Shown here: positions 36,801 to 38,212 of the stretch, piece after piece | Layout: each line of letters opens with the position of its first letter | How positions within the stretch are numbered: the stretch's first letter is position 1 | Assembly (NCBI GenBank): GCA_945952115.1 | Contig: CAMFHA010000013.1 | Location: 1-38,212, forward strand | DNA: 38,212 nucleotides | DNA from: an uncultured Legionella sp. | Lineage (GTDB): Bacteria; Pseudomonadota; Gammaproteobacteria; Legionellales; Legionellaceae | Direction: 5' to 3' | The notes under the pieces: model-generated | What the model was told of the DNA's origin: nothing | What the model saw: the letters and a program-made list of their open reading frames with translations, nothing else | Database searches by the model: none | Program-made: the position numbers and the translations under genes

Positions 36801-37088
36801 GATAAACAAGAATTAATTCATTCCATAAAAGGCGCTGCAAAAGAATACTCAAAAGTACTTTCAACTGATAGAAGCAAAACATCTCAACTAGTGCGCTCTA
36901 TTTTAAAAGCAATTACAAATTTTATTGCGGCATTAACCTTTGGTGCAGCACACTATATACACTATAAGACTACTGGAAACATTATATTTTTTAGTGAAAC
37001 TAATTCAGAGAAAAAACTAAAAACACTACATAAAGAAGTAGAAAAAGATTTAGAGAGTCTAACAATTAGTAATAAACCAACTAACTAA
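33843..37088 (+). CDS. IQ-motif, PLP-enzyme-like protein with effector-like module
   Basis: 1081 residues from a GTG; no ATG in this frame allows a start before the IQ motif. Residues 56-69 (IQKIWRGKKIKETV) match the complete calmodulin-binding IQ consensus and sit in a basic helix. Residues about 330-560 look like a fold-type I PLP enzyme: TTSGIGA (cofactor-phosphate loop, around Ser376), IIIDATTAL with Asp470 placed to bind the pyridine nitrogen, and HESHQKFG with Lys504 as the candidate Schiff-base lysine, 34 residues on. This spacing is normal for aminotransferase-like proteins. A mixed region of unknown function follows (560-920). Residues 930-1081 are homologous to the end of the divergent ATP-grasp protein, with core NFIAALTFGAAHYIHYKTTG and tail KLKTLHKEVEKDLE. 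There is no signal peptide. I infer a type IV effector, perhaps active only with host calmodulin; the substrate is unknown. Confidence 0.7.
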   Translation: MKKLLTKQVLLKELSKDIRVYSNQIKAKIHQSADATPPLTKNTPTKSQKEHAAKTIQKIWRGKKIKETVVKSPYFSYLSMIDPDDEFRQLSTIMFGRHVAEIRLGARERIDNPILNTREFYHRSIDLSSILTDTLFKEFEIPNFNVDEYAYTPLTDLKSNPIEEVIDLFRQEVPNLKIFKKESYSVVILAIPRDSSELSHIKEKVKNMGLVASSWELTENLKTSLNLEQGKETTKVKIDPDLPKTKEELLNSSIIIKLNAIATSARPYPTKILAKCLQKLLKDLPPTVDSKSIQRVALLLDLTNTFYSYNYPRYALCVYSILHEISLNLLRNKDRNYLEQEYQHFQKESSDTLNRILGTNEKQTEHSTLITAATTSGIGACVIAMRLASKMKIKDGGAPKVMIFKPCYYELPNISMLKKVENSEDADILLISAGPIVNPEGLTPGVNINQFVRRHVINKKRTKPISIIIDATTALYRNLQLDDDIKNLVMEGKVSLIVHESHQKFGLLHSDQAQYGRVFGWCSKSHFHDKDLIKLHTHSKEDFYNHLDTQIGAFVSTRCKRILEDIKERHFTNGAILRNLLINTSLISNHVEKHEDMLKNFNELYFLNDKETAPDSYTSRLEKAAFGVIDYRASFGHYTPSTTGVVNQRRFSPDASDDLDVLVQACHIRLSQDHLPSALLYMLIDEARTKNETLTLEEQIVTIGMLHNIISNVSLIPHTFGEICVISGQPTEKEKKRVLDSQKNPKDLLFIKTPTGGVQLGYSSYDNQFKLVEVKNTSIIAMVKLGTISNPNNIHAITSYLQTLQIARLPKHTNFAVVYSAMQNALECCPLLRQHQYFLNIHIWLSAVKEKIIQQYNPEKKQLFLDTVHALYSMNVPLKDTELDLLSQYPEICKYIKRNQDNPDIAKIVLSLMMSGKPLDKLSYLLNKKSFIDAIYKIHKGNAEILNALSNSPVKFKNASDSSKTYIQTCYTALFDFHLIDNPNEKDKQELIHSIKGAAKEYSKVLSTDRSKTSQLVRSILKAITNFIAALTFGAAHYIHYKTTGNIIFFSETNSEKKLKTLHKEVEKDLESLTISNKPTN

Positions 37089-37159
37089 ATAGAAATCCAA
37101 TATTCAGGCTGACTTTTTTTAAGCTCAGAGTTATACTTCCTTCCTTTGACTTACACTAT

Positions 37160-37279
37160 CATTAAGTTAAGACTACGATCTTGGTCTACGTCGCCCTTTG
37201 GCTTGACCGGAGGATCCAAGCCTGGATCTTCCGGTCAAGCCGGAAGACGACGAGAACATGAGTTTTTCTTAACTTAATG
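37160..37279. repeat. Dispersed palindromic element, copy C, full form
   Basis: This 120-bp element is bounded by perfect 12-bp inverted ends CATTAAGTTAAG (37160-37171) and CTTAACTTAATG (37268-37279). Inside lies a strong hairpin, 37200-37218 against 37223-37241, with one G-T wobble and an AGCC loop. The left half matches copies A (170-226) and B (10198-10262). It lies 28 bp upstream of rph, so it becomes part of the rph leader or its promoter region. Confidence 0.7.
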
Positions 37280-37307
37280 GCAATGACTTTGACTTAGGAT
37301 TAATACT

Positions 37308-38015
37308 ATGCGACCTAGTAACCGTGAACCCAATCAACTAAGAACTATTATTATTACCAAAAATTATACTAATTACGCAGAAGGTTCCGTATTAGTTGAA
37401 TTTGGACAAACCAAAGTATTATGTAATGCTTCTATTATTGAAGGTGTTCCTCGCTTTTTAAAAGGGAAAAATCAGGGTTGGGTTACTGCTGAATATGGTA
37501 TGTTACCTCGCGCTACTCATAGCCGCACAGAAAGAGAAGCCAATAAGGGAAAGCAAGGCGGGCGTACTTTAGAAATTCAACGTCTTATTGGCCGTTCATT
37601 ACGAGCCTGTATTGATTTAAAAACCATTGGTGAAAATACAATTACTATTGATTGTGATGTAATTCAAGCAGATGGCGGCACTCGAACAGCGTCTATTACA
37701 GGGGCTTGTGTGGCCATGCGTGATGCAGTGCAATGGATGGTGCAAAGAGAAAAATTAAAAAAAATGCCTACATTTAATTATGTTGCAGCAGTATCTGTAG
37801 GTATTTATCGTGGCCAACCCGTTCTTGATCTAGACTATGCAGAAGACGTATTGGCTGAAACAGATATGAATATTGTTATGAATGAACAAGGCCATTTTAT
37901 TGAAATTCAAGGCACTGCTGAAGATAAAGACTTTAGTCGCTCTCAATTAAACAGCATGCTTGAACTTGCTGAGATTGGTATTCCTCAAATTATAGAATTA
38001 CAAAAAAAAGCCTAA
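37308..38015 (+). CDS. rph: RNase PH
   Basis: 235 residues, close to the usual 238. It trims the 3' ends of tRNA precursors and other RNAs, using phosphate. [11 protein letters not shown] opens the protein, [16 protein letters not shown] carries the phosphate-site arginines, and [19 protein letters not shown] and [15 protein letters not shown] hold the conserved acidic residues. An AGGA lies about 12 bases before the ATG. A palindromic element sits immediately upstream. Confidence 0.97.
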   Translation: MRPSNREPNQLRTIIITKNYTNYAEGSVLVEFGQTKVLCNASIIEGVPRFLKGKNQGWVTAEYGMLPRATHSRTEREANKGKQGGRTLEIQRLIGRSLRACIDLKTIGENTITIDCDVIQADGGTRTASITGACVAMRDAVQWMVQREKLKKMPTFNYVAAVSVGIYRGQPVLDLDYAEDVLAETDMNIVMNEQGHFIEIQGTAEDKDFSRSQLNSMLELAEIGIPQIIELQKKA

Positions 38016-38020
38016 TTTAA

Positions 38021-38062
38021 TATACCCATTCTACCTGAAGATCTTCAGGTAGAATGAGTATA
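38021..38062. terminator. Palindrome downstream of rph
   Basis: CATTCTACCTGAAGA at 38027-38041 is followed directly by its reverse complement to 38056, and the symmetry extends to 38021-38062 with one mismatch. The spacer is essentially zero, so an RNA would form a long stem with a small loop. It starts six bases after the rph stop. There is no T-run right after it, so a processing stem or weak terminator is likely. Confidence 0.5.
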
Positions 38063-38107
38063 TAAGTTCGGGGTAAAAAATCTCTTCGATTAAGCCCCGA
38101 ATTAGCT

Positions 38108-38150
38108 AACGCAGTTGCTATTGCAAAGCACGCTAGTTTTTTATTATCAC
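38108..38150 (+). terminator. Possible terminator with T-run
   Basis: An imperfect stem (CTAACG...CGCTAG around TTGC-TATT-GCAA) is followed by TTTTTTATT. It lies about 90 bp after rph. Another pair of arms, TTCGGGG and CCCCGAA, lies just upstream at about 38067-38100. Nothing else is recognised between 38063 and the window end. Confidence 0.35.
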
Positions 38151-38212
38151 ACATCTCTAATGCCAGTCTAAAGCAAAAAATTAAACAATTAATCTATATT
38201 CTTTAGCACTGC

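Noticed and set aside
1..38212. tRNA, rRNA and transposase genes
   Set aside because: No cloverleaf-like or rRNA-like sequence and no transposase motif was recognised; the repeats are all short and non-coding.

Overview
The window looks like a chromosomal segment of a Legionella species or close relative (Legionellales, Gammaproteobacteria). The DNA is AT-rich. The housekeeping blocks are gammaproteobacterial (secF-secD-yajC, queA, uup, ridA, spoT, rpoZ, gmk, yicC, rph). Between them lie long, hydrophilic, eukaryote-flavoured proteins typical of organisms with a Dot/Icm type IV secretion system: a CD39-type apyrase, a calmodulin-type IQ motif, a kinase-like fold and a giant SecA-like motor protein. 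Genus assignment and effector status are inference from gene content; no dot/icm gene lies in the window.

Layout. 1-406 has no gene but holds direct and inverted repeats. 407-9013 (-) encodes a 2868-residue protein with a SecA-like helicase core. 9014-10270 holds a long palindrome, an acidic gene whose N-terminus seems to be split off by a homopolymer frameshift, and a 105-bp inverted-repeat element that forms the gene's 3' end. 10272-18013 is an accessory block: a membrane protein, the ribosomal oxygenase RoxA, a probable atypical kinase, a tiny Cys-rich lipoprotein, an alpha/beta hydrolase, and a NadD-like adenylyltransferase fused to an APH-like kinase. An apyrase follows at 18247-19383.

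The core block 19884-32053 is entirely on the minus strand. It carries, in transcription order, yicC-gmk-rpoZ, spoT-ridA-uup-membrane protein-queA, and then a Tgt-like gene followed by yajC-secD-secF. The place where gammaproteobacteria carry tgt holds a shortened Tgt homologue that keeps the zinc site but has lost both catalytic aspartates.

The most interesting region is 32139-37088. Two divergent genes, an ATP-grasp ligase and a 1081-residue protein with an IQ motif plus a probable PLP-enzyme fold, sit between yicC and rph. They end in the same C-terminal module of about 150 residues. I read them as a paired effector system: two amino-acid-chemistry enzymes carrying the same delivery or membrane tag, one perhaps gated by host calmodulin. 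That function is a hypothesis; the shared module, the IQ motif and the ATP-grasp signature are directly visible.

Intergenic DNA is full of small palindromic elements: a dispersed family of about 50 bp in three copies, CGTCATCCTGAG-type repeats, and several MITE-like inverted repeats. No tRNA, rRNA, CRISPR-Cas or transposase gene was recognised.
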